Below, in pieces: positions 36,299-45,575 of a DNA stretch of 64,000 bases. The notes below the pieces were generated by a model, which worked only from the letters and a program-made list of their open reading frames with translations, was not told where the DNA came from and searched no databases. The DNA is taken from assembly GCF_001672775.1 (NCBI RefSeq), contig NZ_LZKJ01000087.1:26619-90618 (forward strand). The letters are read 5' to 3'. The position numbers and the translations under genes were made by a program. This DNA comes from Mycobacterium kyorinense. GTDB taxonomy: Bacteria; Actinomycetota; Actinomycetes; Mycobacteriales; Mycobacteriaceae. Each line of letters starts with the position of its first letter. The stretch's first letter is position 1.

Positions 36299-37834
36299 AT
36301 GACCGCCACCACATCGCCAGCACCCACCCCTGAGTTCACCGGCACCGGCAGCGTCCGCAACCCCGCGACCGGCGCCGTGGCCGGTGAAGTGCAGTGGACC
36401 GATCCGGCCGACGTACCGGCGATCGCCGCGGAGCTGCGCGCCGCCCAACGCGAATGGGAGCAGCGCGGCGCCAAGGGGCGCGCCAAGGCGCTGGCCCGCT
36501 ACGCGGTATGGCTGGGCGAGCACCGCGACGAGATCGAAGAGCTGTTGATCAAGGAAACCGGCAAGTCGGCGGTCGACGCGGCCCAAGAGGTGCCGCTGCT
36601 GATCATGATCCTGTCGTACGTCATCAAGATGATGGACAAGGCGCTCGCCCCCGAAACCCGGCCTGCGGCGCTGCCGTTCCTGGCGATCAAGAAAATCACG
36701 CTGCACTACCGGCCGCGTCCGGTGGTGGGGATCATCGCGCCGTGGAACTACCCGGTGGCCAATGCGCTGATGGACGGTATCGGCGCGCTGGCGGCGGGAT
36801 GCGCGGTGCTGCTCAAGCCGTCCGAGCGCACCCCGCTGACCGCAGAGGTGCTGCGCCGTGGCTGGCGGGAGTCCGGTGCGCCCGACGTGTTTGCGCTGGC
36901 GCAGGGCGCCCGGGCGGTGTCCGAGGCCGTCATCGACAACGTCGATTACCTGCAGTTCACCGGTTCCAGCGCCACCGGCCGCAAGGTCATGGAGCGCGCG
37001 GCGCGCCGGTTGACACCGGTCAGCCTGGAATTGGGTGGCAAAGACCCGATGATCGTGTTGGAGGACGCCGACATCGACCTGGCCGCCCACGCCGCGGTGT
37101 GGGGCGCGATGTTCAACGCAGGCCAGACCTGTGTGTCGGTCGAGCGGGTCTACGTCCTCGAGGCGGTCTACGACAAGTTCGTCGACGCGGTGGTCCGCGA
37201 CGTGAAGGCGCTGCAGGTGGGCGCCGGCGATGGGTTCACCTACGGTGCCCTGATCGACGAGGGGCAGCGGGCGGTCACCGAGCGCCACGTCGCCGAGGCC
37301 GTGGCTGCCGGCGCGCGTGCGCTGACCGGCGGGCAGCGCCCCGACGGTCCGGGCAGCTTCTATCCGCCCACGGTGCTGGTCGACGTCGACCACTCGATGA
37401 GCTGTATGACCGAGGAAACCTTCGGTCCCACGCTGCCGATCATGAAGGTGGGCACCGTCGAAGAAGCGATCCGGTTGGCCAACGACAGTGAATACGGGCT
37501 GAGCGCCTCGGTGTTCTCCAAAGATGCAGCACGCGCCAAAGAGATTGCACTGCAACTTGATTGCGGCGCAGTCAATATCAACGACGTGATCAGCAATCTG
37601 ATGTGCACCACCGCTCCGATGGGCGGCTGGAAGGCGTCGGGCATCGGGGCGCGGTTTGGCGGTGCGGAGGGGTTGCGCAAGTACTGCCGGGTCGAAACGG
37701 TGGTCGCACCGCGCACCAACGTCGGCGCGGGCGGCAACTACTACCACAATTCGCTGAAGGCGCTGACCCGGATGAACCGGATGATGACCAAGATGGCGCT
37801 GGCAAGGCCGCGCCGCGCCGCGAAGCGGGGCTAG
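36299..37834 (+). CDS. Aldehyde dehydrogenase family protein
   Basis: This is an NAD(P)+-dependent ALDH of about 511 residues. Motifs are PRPVVGIIAPWNYPVANALMDGIGALAAG, FTGSSATGRKVMERAA, the general-base Glu in LELGGKDPMIV, the catalytic Cys in NAGQTCVSVERVY and EETFGPTLPI. The C-terminus NYYHNSLKALTRMNRMM is of the type seen in long-chain or succinate-semialdehyde-like mycobacterial ALDHs. The substrate is uncertain. Start codons at 36290 and 36299 are both possible. The next gene starts in the last base of this stop. Confidence 0.93.
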   Translation: MTATTSPAPTPEFTGTGSVRNPATGAVAGEVQWTDPADVPAIAAELRAAQREWEQRGAKGRAKALARYAVWLGEHRDEIEELLIKETGKSAVDAAQEVPLLIMILSYVIKMMDKALAPETRPAALPFLAIKKITLHYRPRPVVGIIAPWNYPVANALMDGIGALAAGCAVLLKPSERTPLTAEVLRRGWRESGAPDVFALAQGARAVSEAVIDNVDYLQFTGSSATGRKVMERAARRLTPVSLELGGKDPMIVLEDADIDLAAHAAVWGAMFNAGQTCVSVERVYVLEAVYDKFVDAVVRDVKALQVGAGDGFTYGALIDEGQRAVTERHVAEAVAAGARALTGGQRPDGPGSFYPPTVLVDVDHSMSCMTEETFGPTLPIMKVGTVEEAIRLANDSEYGLSASVFSKDAARAKEIALQLDCGAVNINDVISNLMCTTAPMGGWKASGIGARFGGAEGLRKYCRVETVVAPRTNVGAGGNYYHNSLKALTRMNRMMTKMALARPRRAAKRG

Positions 37835-38679
37835 TGCGGTTCGCAGTCACGGCGCTGCTGTGGCTGCTGACCACGCTGGCGCTGGCGGTGGCGGTGCCGA
37901 CGGCGTGGGCGCAGCACAACATCGTCAGCGCCGACGGGTATGCGGAGCTGGCCCGGGAGGCGGCGGGTGATCCGGCGTTGCAGGCCGCGGCGGCATCGCA
38001 ACTGAGCGCCAGCGCAACGAAGCTGATCAGGGAGCACGGCTACCGCGTTGACCCGTCGCGGGTGCACGGTGTTGCCAGCGCCTACACCGCGGGCCCGTCG
38101 TTCCCTTCGGACTTCGCGCAGGCCAACCGGGCCGTGCACGCGTGGCTGTTCACTCGCCCCGCGGTCGGGTCCGACCCGTGGGTCATCGATCTGGCGCCGA
38201 TGCTCGAAGACAGCGCTCTACAGCAGACGCTGTCCGACTACCACGTGCAGACGCCGTCGACGCTGACCGTCCCGGTGACGGTATCACCGCCAAAGACGTT
38301 GCAGCCGGGCAAACTACGTCCACTGGCGCGCTGGGGACCGTGGGTAAGCCTTGGCGCGGCGGTGCTCGCCGGGGTCTGCGCGGTGTTGACGTTGGTCGCC
38401 GCCCGCGGCCGTGGCCGGGCGCTGGCCAGCGTTGGTGTGTCGGCACTGTTGGTCGGCGCGGCCGGTTGGGCGGCCGTTGAGGTCGCCCGCCGCCGGATCG
38501 ACGCTGCGCTCAACCACACCGCCGGCGACATGCGCCGCCTCGCCGAGGCCATGGTCGGGCACGCCGAAGCCAGCCTGCACGACTGGCTCAACCTGACATT
38601 GGCGGCAGGCGCCGCGCTGGCGGTGTGCGGCGTTGTCGTTGCGATGCTGGGCAGTTTGGGCAAACCGCGCGAGCACTAG
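37834..38679 (+). CDS. Hypothetical exported/membrane protein
   Basis: This 281-residue protein has an N-terminal signal or anchor (MRFAVTALLWLLTTLALAV, possible cleavage after AWA). An extracytoplasmic helical domain of about 140 residues follows, with AELAREAAGDPALQAAAASQLSASATKLI. Further membrane helices lie at about 170-192, 197-213 and 255-275. No enzyme motif is visible. GTG 37834 shares its G with the TAG of the aldehyde dehydrogenase, so expression is coupled. It may be a periplasmic partner of that enzyme, but nothing in the sequence proves it. Confidence 0.8.
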   Translation: MRFAVTALLWLLTTLALAVAVPTAWAQHNIVSADGYAELAREAAGDPALQAAAASQLSASATKLIREHGYRVDPSRVHGVASAYTAGPSFPSDFAQANRAVHAWLFTRPAVGSDPWVIDLAPMLEDSALQQTLSDYHVQTPSTLTVPVTVSPPKTLQPGKLRPLARWGPWVSLGAAVLAGVCAVLTLVAARGRGRALASVGVSALLVGAAGWAAVEVARRRIDAALNHTAGDMRRLAEAMVGHAEASLHDWLNLTLAAGAALAVCGVVVAMLGSLGKPREH

Positions 38680-39326
38680 CTCGTGCCCGGCGGCAGCATC
38701 TGAAAGCCGGTCAAAATCGTGTTTGCATCGCGCGTGAACGCCGGGTTGTCCGGATCAGCGGAGCCGACGGTGAGGGTGGTGGCGTAGGTTTTGCCACCGA
38801 AGACGCCCACTACGGCCAGCATGGTGGAGCGACGCGCCGGTATCTCGCCCATCGGCGGCGCGGTGTAGGTCACGCTTTCGGCGCGATACCCGCACCGTGT
38901 GGTCGGGGTCGTGACCAGATCAGTAGCCCCCAGTCCGGCGGTCAAGCCCCTCCGCTCGCCGTCAAGTACCTCCTGAGGGTCCGCGGAGCCGTCGGCGGTT
39001 TCCAGCGTGACCACGGCGTTGGGGGCGAATTTCTTGGCGATCAGGTCCCGGTTCACGATGGCGTACCGGACGATCTGCGAGTCGAACAGCGTCGTGCGTT
39101 CCCACCCCTGCGGTTGCGGTATCCGTAACTGCGGCTCGCCGGGAGAATGGGATTCGATTGACGTCATTGGCGCCGAAACACCTTCACACGGCCCGGTTTT
39201 GGCGCTTTCCGCGCCCGGCGACTTGACCGCCGAGCCGGAAACCAAAGTCGTACAGCCGACCAGCGTCGACAGCGCCGCTGTTGCCAGCGCCGCACGCGTT
39301 AGCCGTGTCCACCGCATATCCAACAC
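38676..39326 (-). CDS. Putative lipoprotein, LpqN/LpqT-like family
   Basis: This 216-residue exported protein has a lipobox LVGC (Cys25) and a domain resembling mycobacterial LpqN/LpqT lipoproteins (RIPQPQGWERTTLFDSQIVRYAIVN...VVTLETADG). I choose GTG 39326 because GGAAGG lies 5 nt upstream; ATG 39317 is in frame but is 14 nt from that site. Its stop overlaps the end of the convergent membrane protein by 4 bp. It begins 10 bp after rskA, so it may be the distal gene of the sigK operon. Confidence 0.82.
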   Translation of the reverse strand: MLDMRWTRLTRAALATAALSTLVGCTTLVSGSAVKSPGAESAKTGPCEGVSAPMTSIESHSPGEPQLRIPQPQGWERTTLFDSQIVRYAIVNRDLIAKKFAPNAVVTLETADGSADPQEVLDGERRGLTAGLGATDLVTTPTTRCGYRAESVTYTAPPMGEIPARRSTMLAVVGVFGGKTYATTLTVGSADPDNPAFTRDANTILTGFQMLPPGTS

Positions 39327-39336
39327 TGACGCCTTC

Positions 39337-40023
39337 CTAGCTCAACGGCAACTTGGCAAAGATCTTCCCCGTCGGCTGGGGCGATCCGGTTCCCGGTTCG
39401 ACGGTGAAGGCCAGCGCACTCGAATTCCCGAGGTCAGTCAACACCGCGGTGGTGGACGGCGTGACGGTTGCGGTGTTCATCGTTCCCGCCGAGACCGGGC
39501 CCTTATCGCCGATCAGCCACATCTGATACACGGTGCCCGGCGACGGCGGCGGCACGTTGTTCATCACCAACACGCCGGCGTTGCGGTCGCGGGAGAACAC
39601 CACCGTCGCCGTCCCATTCTCGGCGAGCGGGCCCGACACTGTCCGCACGTCCGGTGCCGCCAGGATCTGCTCGGCGACCGTCGGGGAAGCAGGCGGTCGC
39701 AGCGCCACTCCCACCCCGAACGCCCCGAGGCCCACCACGATCGCCGCAGCAGCAGCCAAAGCAGCTGTGCGCCAACGAAAATAGCGGGGATTGACCGCCG
39801 CGAGCACCGCGGCCCGCAGCTGGTCCGGCGGCTCTGCGGCGGTCGTGGCCGACACCACGGCCATCGTCTCGCGCACTGCGCGCACCTCGTCGCGGAAGGC
39901 CTGCGCGACCGCTGCCGGTGCGGCGGCCAGCCGGCGGTCGATGTCAATCCGTTCCTCGTCGGAAATGGCGTGCAACGCATACGGCGTGGCCAGCTCGAGC
40001 AAGTCGAAGGTCGGTTCGGTCAT
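39337..40023 (-). CDS. rskA: Anti-sigma-K factor RskA
   Basis: This 228-residue single-pass membrane protein holds SigK inactive. The cytoplasmic anti-sigma domain (1-80: [25 protein letters not shown]...) lacks the zinc motif, a transmembrane helix spans about 86-108, and an extracytoplasmic RskA domain (about 115-228) ends [10 protein letters not shown]. Regulated proteolysis frees SigK in response to a redox or envelope signal in M. tuberculosis (Rv0444c). Its ATG lies in a 4-bp overlap with the sigK stop, which keeps the two proteins in balance. Confidence 0.96.
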   Translation of the reverse strand: MTEPTFDLLELATPYALHAISDEERIDIDRRLAAAPAAVAQAFRDEVRAVRETMAVVSATTAAEPPDQLRAAVLAAVNPRYFRWRTAALAAAAAIVVGLGAFGVGVALRPPASPTVAEQILAAPDVRTVSGPLAENGTATVVFSRDRNAGVLVMNNVPPPSPGTVYQMWLIGDKGPVSAGTMNTATVTPSTTAVLTDLGNSSALAFTVEPGTGSPQPTGKIFAKLPLS

Positions 40024-40583
40024 GGCACACCCAGGCAATCACGCAGGCTGCGCAGCGCGTCGCGCATTCGGGACTTGATCGTCGAGAGGTTGGCCGACAA
40101 CCGCCGGGACACCTCGAGGTAGGTCAGCCCGTCGTAATAGGCCATCTGAATGCACTGCCGCTGTGCGTCGGTCAGGCCGTCGAGGCACTCGCTCACTCGG
40201 CGGCGCTCGTCACTGGCGATCGCCGAATCGGCGACGACGTCGTTGGGCGGGTCGAGGTTCGCCGCGCCGTAACGTGACTCGCGCTGGCCGGCGGCCTGCT
40301 CGGAGCGCACCCGGTCAACGGCGCGCCGGTGCGCCATCGTCAACAGCCACGACAGCGCTGAGCCTTTGCCGGGGTCGTAACTGCCTGCGGTCCGCCACGC
40401 CTCGAGGTAGACCTCTTGGGTGGTCTCTTCGCTGTAGCCCGAATCGCGCAGTACGCGGACCACCAATCCGTACACCCGCGTTCTGGTGTGATCGTAAAAG
40501 GCGGCGAATGCGTCGGGGTCTCGACGGGCTACTCGGCGCAGTAATGCGTCGAGGTCGCTACTGAGCCGCGGCGGTCCGGTCAT
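40020..40583 (-). CDS. sigK: ECF RNA polymerase sigma factor SigK
   Basis: This 187-residue ECF sigma factor has region 2 ([39 protein letters not shown]) and region 4 ([41 protein letters not shown]). The start [17 protein letters not shown] is that of M. tuberculosis SigK (Rv0445c). The internal Cys near region 4 (RQCIQ) is conserved; a redox switch has been proposed for SigK. Its predicted promoters occur four times in this window (44663-44725, 45542-45568, 47314-47340), including one for its own operon. Confidence 0.97.
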   Translation of the reverse strand: MTGPPRLSSDLDALLRRVARRDPDAFAAFYDHTRTRVYGLVVRVLRDSGYSEETTQEVYLEAWRTAGSYDPGKGSALSWLLTMAHRRAVDRVRSEQAAGQRESRYGAANLDPPNDVVADSAIASDERRRVSECLDGLTDAQRQCIQMAYYDGLTYLEVSRRLSANLSTIKSRMRDALRSLRDCLGVP

Positions 40584-40629
40584 CGACCGGTAGCCTATCC
40601 TCTCCACCACGGCGGTCGGCATCTTCGGC

Positions 40630-41409
40630 CTATCCCGGCGGACGTGGGATGAAAAACGAAGTCCGTCGCTGGTATTCGTCGAAACCCGGGCGGCCGGCCA
40701 TGTACTTCTCAGCCAGCCGGGCGCCGCTACCGTAGACCAGGAAATAGGTCATGAGCAGCGGGGAAAGCACGGTCGCCAATGACCACCAGCCGGTGATGGT
40801 GACCAGCCACAATCCCCACCACAGGCAGGCGTCGCCGAAGTAGTTGGGATGCCGCGTCCAGGCCCACAAGCCGCGGTCCATCACCTTTCCACGATGCGCG
40901 GGGTCGGCTTTGAACACATGGAGTTGGCGGTCTCCGACGGCTTCGAAGGCGACGCCGACCGTCCACAGCAGCACGCCGGCCACGGTGACAGGCAGCAACG
41001 GCCGGGGCGTGGGTCCGCTGACGGCCGACAGTTGTAAGGGCAATGCGACGAACCAGATGGCAAATCCTTGGAGTACGAAGACCTTACGCACGACTTGGCT
41101 CAGGGTGGCGCCGCGCAACAGGTCGGCGTAGCGGGGGTCCTCACCTTTGCCGGCCGACTTGCGGTGGATATGCCAGCTCAGCCGCGATCCCCACACCGCG
41201 ACCAGTACCAGCACCAGCCACCTGCGTGGGGCGTCGCCGTCACCGAGAGCCGCCGCGACGACCGCGACAGCGATAAAGCCGATTCCCCAGGCGACGTCGA
41301 CGACGTTGTAGCGGCCGATGCGTCGCCCGATCACCAAGGCGACCGCCTGGATCACCGCGATCGCCGCGATCGAAACACCGCAGACGACAGCAAACAACGT
41401 GAGGTTCAT
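40630..41409 (-). CDS. DUF1295 membrane protein (Rv0446c-like)
   Basis: This 259-residue polytopic protein of the DUF1295/steroid-reductase-like group has the NADPH-binding-type C-terminal pattern WTRHPNYFGDACLWWGLWL and a closing PGFDEYQRRTSFFIPRPP. Members resemble isoprenylcysteine methyltransferases and sterol reductases. In this gene neighbourhood it probably acts on the fatty acyl product of ufaA1. ATG 41409 gives a 4-bp overlap with the ufaA1 stop. It precedes sigK by 46 bp. Confidence 0.92.
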   Translation of the reverse strand: MNLTLFAVVCGVSIAAIAVIQAVALVIGRRIGRYNVVDVAWGIGFIAVAVVAAALGDGDAPRRWLVLVLVAVWGSRLSWHIHRKSAGKGEDPRYADLLRGATLSQVVRKVFVLQGFAIWFVALPLQLSAVSGPTPRPLLPVTVAGVLLWTVGVAFEAVGDRQLHVFKADPAHRGKVMDRGLWAWTRHPNYFGDACLWWGLWLVTITGWWSLATVLSPLLMTYFLVYGSGARLAEKYMAGRPGFDEYQRRTSFFIPRPPG

Positions 41410-42674
41410 CGAGCATCTCCGCGCGCGAATGTCCACTGGTAGACGTTGAGGTACCCCGACCGGAATCCGGCCTCAGCGTAGGCTAGGTAGAACTCCCACA
41501 TCCGGGCAAAGACCGCATCGAAGCCGATGTGTGACAAGGTAACTCGTCGCTGCATAAATCGTTCCCGCCACAGCCGCAACGTCTCGGCGTAATGCGGTCG
41601 CAGCGCCAGGTCATCGACGGTACGTAGATCGGTGTGACGAGCGGCGATTCGCCGTATCGCCTCGGCGGAGGGAATCAGCCCCCCGGGAAAGATGTACTTC
41701 TGAATCCAGGTATGTGTCCTGCGGGTCGCCAGCATCCGGTAGTGCGACATGGTGATCGCCTGTATGGCGGCCAGTCCGCTGGGGCTCAACAGCCGCTGCA
41801 GCGTTCGGAAGTAATCCGCCCAGGCGTGGTAGCCGATCGCTTCGATCATCTCCACCGACACCACCGCGTCATAGCGTCCATCGACATCGCGGTAGTCGCA
41901 GCGGTCGATCCGAACCCGGTCGGACGCACCAGCCAGGGCGACGCGTTTCTGCGCAAGTCGCTGCTGCTGCACCGACAAGGTCACCGAGCGAACCCGCGCG
42001 CCCCGCGCAGCCGCGCGGATGCATAACTCGCCCCAGCCGGTGCCGATCTCGAGCACGTGGCTGCCGGCCTGTACCCCGGCCGCATCGAGCAGCCGATCGA
42101 TCTTGTGCCGCTGGGCGTCCGCCAGATCAGGCCACGATGCTGGTAGGCGGTCGAACAGGGCGCACGAGTAGGTCATGGTCTCGTCGAGGAATTCGCTGAA
42201 CAGGTTGTTGGACAAATCGTAGTGGGCAGCGATGTTGCGCCGTGCTTGCTCGCGGGCGCTGTGCGGCGAACGAGGCTGGGCAGCAAGGGCAATCGGCCGT
42301 AGCCAGCGCAGCCCAGTCGGCACCAGCTCGTCCACCGACGCGGCGAAGACAGCCAGCACGTCGGTCAGGTTGTCGGTCTCCCACTCGCCGGCCATGTACG
42401 ACTCGCCGAAACCGATCAGGCCGTGTCGTCCGATCCGCCGGGCCATCGCATCCGGTTGGTTGATCACCAGGGTTGGCGCCGTCGGGCCGCCGGCGTCGAT
42501 CACCGCACCATCGGGGTAGACAAGTCTCAGCGGCAATCGTGTGGCCGCGCGGCGCAGCAACCGGTCGGCAATCACTGCCGATGCGGCGGCAAGAGGACCC
42601 GACGGCACGGTCGCCACGGCGGGCCACCGCGCGGAATCTATTGCGCCGGAGGCGGGTTGGTCGACGATACTCAC
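41406..42674 (-). CDS. ufaA1: Cyclopropane-fatty-acyl-phospholipid synthase-type methyltransferase UfaA1
   Basis: This 422-residue SAM-dependent enzyme methylates unsaturated phospholipid acyl chains. It has a CFA-type N-terminal lipid-binding domain (about 1-120), then IAAHYDLSNNLFSEFLDETMTYSCALF and the SAM loop VLEIGTGWGELC, with EMIEAIGY and YIFPGG downstream. M. tuberculosis UfaA1 (Rv0447c) has been linked to tuberculostearate-type products. I choose GTG 42674 because it gives a 4-bp GTGA overlap with the upstream stop, as throughout this operon. GTG 42704 with AAGGGA upstream is an alternative. Confidence 0.93.
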   Translation of the reverse strand: MSIVDQPASGAIDSARWPAVATVPSGPLAAASAVIADRLLRRAATRLPLRLVYPDGAVIDAGGPTAPTLVINQPDAMARRIGRHGLIGFGESYMAGEWETDNLTDVLAVFAASVDELVPTGLRWLRPIALAAQPRSPHSAREQARRNIAAHYDLSNNLFSEFLDETMTYSCALFDRLPASWPDLADAQRHKIDRLLDAAGVQAGSHVLEIGTGWGELCIRAAARGARVRSVTLSVQQQRLAQKRVALAGASDRVRIDRCDYRDVDGRYDAVVSVEMIEAIGYHAWADYFRTLQRLLSPSGLAAIQAITMSHYRMLATRRTHTWIQKYIFPGGLIPSAEAIRRIAARHTDLRTVDDLALRPHYAETLRLWRERFMQRRVTLSHIGFDAVFARMWEFYLAYAEAGFRSGYLNVYQWTFARGDAR

Positions 42675-43369
42675 CTCGGCACGACCGGTACTTTTCGCAA
42701 CCACAACCTGATCCCTTGGATTCGGATGCGCAACGCGACCACCAGCGGAGCCAACGGCGATAGCAACTGCATCTGCGCGACGTGCCGCACGGTTGCCGGT
42801 TGCCGGGTTCCCCGCAACGTCGCGACGAACGCCGGTTCCCCGTCGCCGTGCAGCGTCACCACCACCTCTGCCCGCGTATCGGGGCGCGGGGCCAGCACCT
42901 GGTAGTGACCCGTCACCGGATTGAACGGCGACACATAAAACTTCTTGGCGACCTGCACCGGCGTATTCGCCGGGGGCAGCAGATAGGCGTGGCGCTTCCC
43001 GTAGGTGTTGTGCACTTCGGCGATCACATGACGCAGCGCGCCGTCGCGGTCATGACACCAGAAGACGCTGATCGGGTTGAACACGTAGCCCAGTACCCGT
43101 GCCTGCAGCAGCGCGGTCACCCGTCCGCCCGCCCGTGGCACGTGATGCTCGGTGAGGAAGGCGTCGACCCGCTCGCGCAGCGAGTCGCCAGGAGCGCCGG
43201 TGAAGTGGTCTTGAGCGTGGAACCGAGCGAACGGCCGCAGCCACCACGGCAGTGCCGGCAACTCGTCGATGTCGATATACCAGCTGTAGCTGCGGTATTC
43301 GAAAAAGTGACGCACCGGCGCCTGCCGGCTGTGGGTAATCGTCGTGCGGTAGATCGCCGGGGTCAGCAC
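42671..43369 (-). CDS. DUF1365 family protein (Rv0448c-like)
   Basis: This 232-residue protein begins MLTPAIYRTTITHSR and carries the DUF1365 signatures FEYRSYSWYIDIDELP, LGYVFNPISVFWCHD, EVHNTYGKRHAYL and KKFYVSPFNPVTGHY. Its biochemical role is unknown, but it almost always sits between a FAD-dependent oxidase and a CFA synthase, as here. It probably assists modification of membrane fatty acids. GTG 43369 overlaps the upstream gene by 7 bp. Confidence 0.9.
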   Translation of the reverse strand: MLTPAIYRTTITHSRQAPVRHFFEYRSYSWYIDIDELPALPWWLRPFARFHAQDHFTGAPGDSLRERVDAFLTEHHVPRAGGRVTALLQARVLGYVFNPISVFWCHDRDGALRHVIAEVHNTYGKRHAYLLPPANTPVQVAKKFYVSPFNPVTGHYQVLAPRPDTRAEVVVTLHGDGEPAFVATLRGTRQPATVRHVAQMQLLSPLAPLVVALRIRIQGIRLWLRKVPVVPR

Positions 43370-44655
43370 GCCGTCACCTGCTCGGTTCGTGCCGGCCGAT
43401 CGGCGCCCAGCCGCCGAGCCGCCCGCAGCCCCGACGCCGCGCCGTCCTCGTGGAATCCCCACCCGTGGTAGGCGCCGGCGAACACCACCCGATCGTCATC
43501 GAGGGTAGGTAACAGTCGTTGCGCGGCAACAGATTCCGCGGTGTAGAGCGGATGGCTGTAGGTCATCTCGGCGATCACCGATCGCGGATCGACCCGGTCG
43601 TGGCCGCCGAGTGTGACCAGGAAACGGCGATCGGCGTCGATGCGCATTAACCTGCTGATGTCGTAGGTGACCACGACCGGGCTGCTGCCGGCGGTGATCA
43701 GGTAATTCCATGAGGCGCGGGCACGCCGATGCCGGGGGAGCACCGACTCGTCGGTGTGCAGTTGCGCGCGGTTGGTCGAATACGGAATCGACGCGAGGAC
43801 GGCCCGCTCGTATGCCGATGGGTTGTCGAGCAGCAGCAGCGCCTGGTCGGGATGCACGGCGATGACCGCGGCGTCGAAAGTCCGCGGTGTCTGCGCGCCG
43901 GCCTGCACAAGCACCCCGTTGGGCAGCCGGCGCAGCGAGTGCACCGGAGTAGCGGTGCAGACCTCGTGCAGCCGAGACGCGATGGCCTGCACGTAGCGGT
44001 GCGAACCGCCGGTCACCGTGCGCCACGTCGGTGAGCCGAACACCGACAGCATGCCGTGGTGGCGCAAAAACACGAACAGGTAGCGGGCGGGGTAGCGCAG
44101 CGCGTCGTCGGCGCCGCAGGACCACACCGCCGCCACCAGCGGTGTGATGAAGTGCTCGACGAAGAACGCCGAGAAGCGGTGCCGGCGCAGGAAGTCGTCC
44201 AGCGTTTCCAGATCGTCGTCGTCGTCGCCGCTCAGTAGCCGCGTTGCGGCGCGGTGGAACCGAACGATCTCAGCGAGCATGAGCAGATAACGCGGTCGGG
44301 TGGCCTGCCGGCACGCGAACAGCCCGCTGACACCGAGGGCACCGGCGTATTCCAGGCCGGTGGCCTCGGCGCGCACCGACATCGACATCTCCGACTCCTG
44401 GGTCACCACACCGAGATCCGCGAACACCCGGCACAGCGTCGGGTAGGTGCGGTCGTTGTGCACCAGGAATGCGGAGTCGACGTTCACGATGGTGCCGTCG
44501 CCGCGGTCGACGTCATGGGTGTGCGCGTGGCCGCCCAGTCGGGTGTCCGCCTCATACAGCGTTACCCGGTCGCGTCCGGACAAGGCGTAGGCGGCGGTCA
44601 GACCGGCCACACCGCTGCCGATCACCGCCACCGAGCGCGCGGATGACTGCTGCAC
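43363..44655 (-). CDS. FAD-dependent amine-oxidase-like oxidoreductase (Rv0449c-like)
   Basis: This 430-residue flavoprotein has the dinucleotide fold VAVIGSGVAGLTAAYALSG with YEADTRLGGHAHTH and a C-terminal FAGAYHGWGFHEDGAASGLRAA FAD region. Homologs are linked to desaturation or oxidation of methylated fatty acids. I set the start at GTG 44655: a SigK-like promoter on this strand (CCAACC 44689-44684, CCGAAT 44668-44663) ends 7 nt before it, predicting a leaderless mRNA. The frame is open to GTG 44718, but that codon lies upstream of the promoter. It heads the operon that ends with sigK-rskA. Confidence 0.88.
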   Translation of the reverse strand: MQQSSARSVAVIGSGVAGLTAAYALSGRDRVTLYEADTRLGGHAHTHDVDRGDGTIVNVDSAFLVHNDRTYPTLCRVFADLGVVTQESEMSMSVRAEATGLEYAGALGVSGLFACRQATRPRYLLMLAEIVRFHRAATRLLSGDDDDDLETLDDFLRRHRFSAFFVEHFITPLVAAVWSCGADDALRYPARYLFVFLRHHGMLSVFGSPTWRTVTGGSHRYVQAIASRLHEVCTATPVHSLRRLPNGVLVQAGAQTPRTFDAAVIAVHPDQALLLLDNPSAYERAVLASIPYSTNRAQLHTDESVLPRHRRARASWNYLITAGSSPVVVTYDISRLMRIDADRRFLVTLGGHDRVDPRSVIAEMTYSHPLYTAESVAAQRLLPTLDDDRVVFAGAYHGWGFHEDGAASGLRAARRLGADRPARTEQVTAC

Positions 44656-44662
44656 ATCAGCT

Positions 44663-44689
44663 ATTCGGAGAGGACCCGCAAAAGGTTGG
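44663..44689 (-). promoter_or_regulatory. SigK-like promoter of the Rv0449c-sigK-rskA operon
   Basis: On the minus strand this reads CCAACC-N15-CCGAAT, one mismatch from the SigK motif CCATCC/CCGAAT known from M. tuberculosis mpt70/mpt83. The start codon follows 7 nt after the -10. This would make sigK autoregulatory. Its -35 lies 9 bp from the -35 of the opposite promoter. Confidence 0.75.
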
Positions 44690-44698
44690 CCGGGCCAC

Positions 44699-44725
44699 CC
44701 ATCCGTGATGGCCGTCACTCCGAAT
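44699..44725 (+). promoter_or_regulatory. SigK-like promoter of the mpt83-like gene
   Basis: CCATCC (44699-44704), 15 bp, CCGAAT (44720-44725) is a perfect match to the recalled SigK motif. Transcription would begin near 44733, leaving a leader of about 50 nt that contains AAGGAG at 44769-44774. Confidence 0.85.
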
Positions 44726-44784
44726 CAGAACTGTCCGACCCGTAAGCGGCGGCGCTGCCGCCTTGACGAAGGAGCCGAACCGGA

Positions 44785-45444
44785 ATGAAGGACGTTGCGT
44801 CCAAGACACTCGCCATCGCTGTGGCAGCAATCGCTGTCCTGGGGTTCTCCGCGTGTGCCAACGACAAATCCGAGTCTGAGAAACAGACCACCATGACTCC
44901 GGTCACCAGTTCGGCGGCGAGCACCCCGAGTGCGATGGCGGATCCCGCAGCCGATCTGATCGGGTCTGGGTGTGCCGATTACGCGGCTTTGCACCCGACC
45001 GGACCGGCTTCGGTGGCCGGGATGGCGCAGGACCCGGTCGCGACGGCCGCGTCGAACAACCCGATGTTGAGCACGCTGACATCAGCGCTGTCGGGTCAGC
45101 TGAATCCCAACGTGAACCTGGTCGACACGCTCAACAACGGCCAGTACACGGTGTTCGCGCCGACGAACGCGGCATTCGACAAGCTGCCCGCCGCGACCAT
45201 CGACGAGCTCAAGACCAACGCCGACAAGTTGACGAGCATCCTGACCTATCACGTGGTACAGGGTCAGCTCAGCCCGGCGAAGGTCGACGGCGCTCACAAG
45301 ACCTTGCAGGGCGCTGAGGCCACGGCCACCGGCCAAGGCAACGACCTCAAGGTCAACGACGCGGGCCTGGTGTGCGGAGGGGTGCACACCGCCAACGCGA
45401 CGGTGTACATGATCGACACGGTGCTGATGCCGCCCGGCCAGTGA
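44785..45444 (+). CDS. mpt83: FAS1-domain surface lipoprotein, MPT83 homolog
   Basis: This 219-residue exported lipoprotein has a lipobox GFSAC (Cys24), a Ser/Thr/Pro linker to about residue 58 and one fasciclin (FAS1) domain. The FAS1 signatures are [22 protein letters not shown] and LTYHVVQGQ, ending [18 protein letters not shown]83 is a glycosylated surface antigen strongly induced by SigK. The mature domain is nearly identical in layout to the mpt70-like protein 2.5 kb downstream; only the export signal differs. Two Cys (in GSGCADYA and GLVCGG) match the MPT70/83 disulfide. Confidence 0.93.
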   Translation: MKDVASKTLAIAVAAIAVLGFSACANDKSESEKQTTMTPVTSSAASTPSAMADPAADLIGSGCADYAALHPTGPASVAGMAQDPVATAASNNPMLSTLTSALSGQLNPNVNLVDTLNNGQYTVFAPTNAAFDKLPAATIDELKTNADKLTSILTYHVVQGQLSPAKVDGAHKTLQGAEATATGQGNDLKVNDAGLVCGGVHTANATVYMIDTVLMPPGQ

Positions 45445-45465
45445 TGAACTAACACCGTTGCCAGG

Positions 45466-45494
45466 CAAGGCAGCTCGCACAGCGGGCTGCCTTG
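45466..45494. terminator. Hairpin between the mpt83-like gene and dipZ
   Basis: CAAGGCAGC (45466-45474) pairs perfectly with GCTGCCTTG (45486-45494) over an 11-nt loop, 22 bp after the stop. There is little T-tract (TCGTATTC), so it may attenuate rather than fully terminate transcription. Confidence 0.55.
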
Positions 45495-45541
45495 TCGTAT
45501 TCAGCGGGCTTGTCAGGCAGCGAACTCGCCGGGTGAGAAAG

Positions 45542-45568
45542 CGATCCAACTCCGGCTTGGCTGCGAAT
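45542..45568 (+). promoter_or_regulatory. SigK-like promoter of dipZ
   Basis: CGATCC (45542-45547), 15 bp, GCGAAT (45563-45568). Each element differs by one base from CCATCC/CCGAAT, and the spacing is the same as at the other three sites. The dipZ ATG (45576) lies 7 nt after the -10, so the transcript would be leaderless. Confidence 0.65.
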
Positions 45569-45575
45569 ACCGGAC

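Noticed and set aside
43363..44718. Flavoprotein start at GTG 44718
   Set aside because: This codon lies upstream of the predicted minus-strand SigK promoter, which ends 7 nt before GTG 44655. The shorter start leaves a normal N-terminus before the FAD fold.
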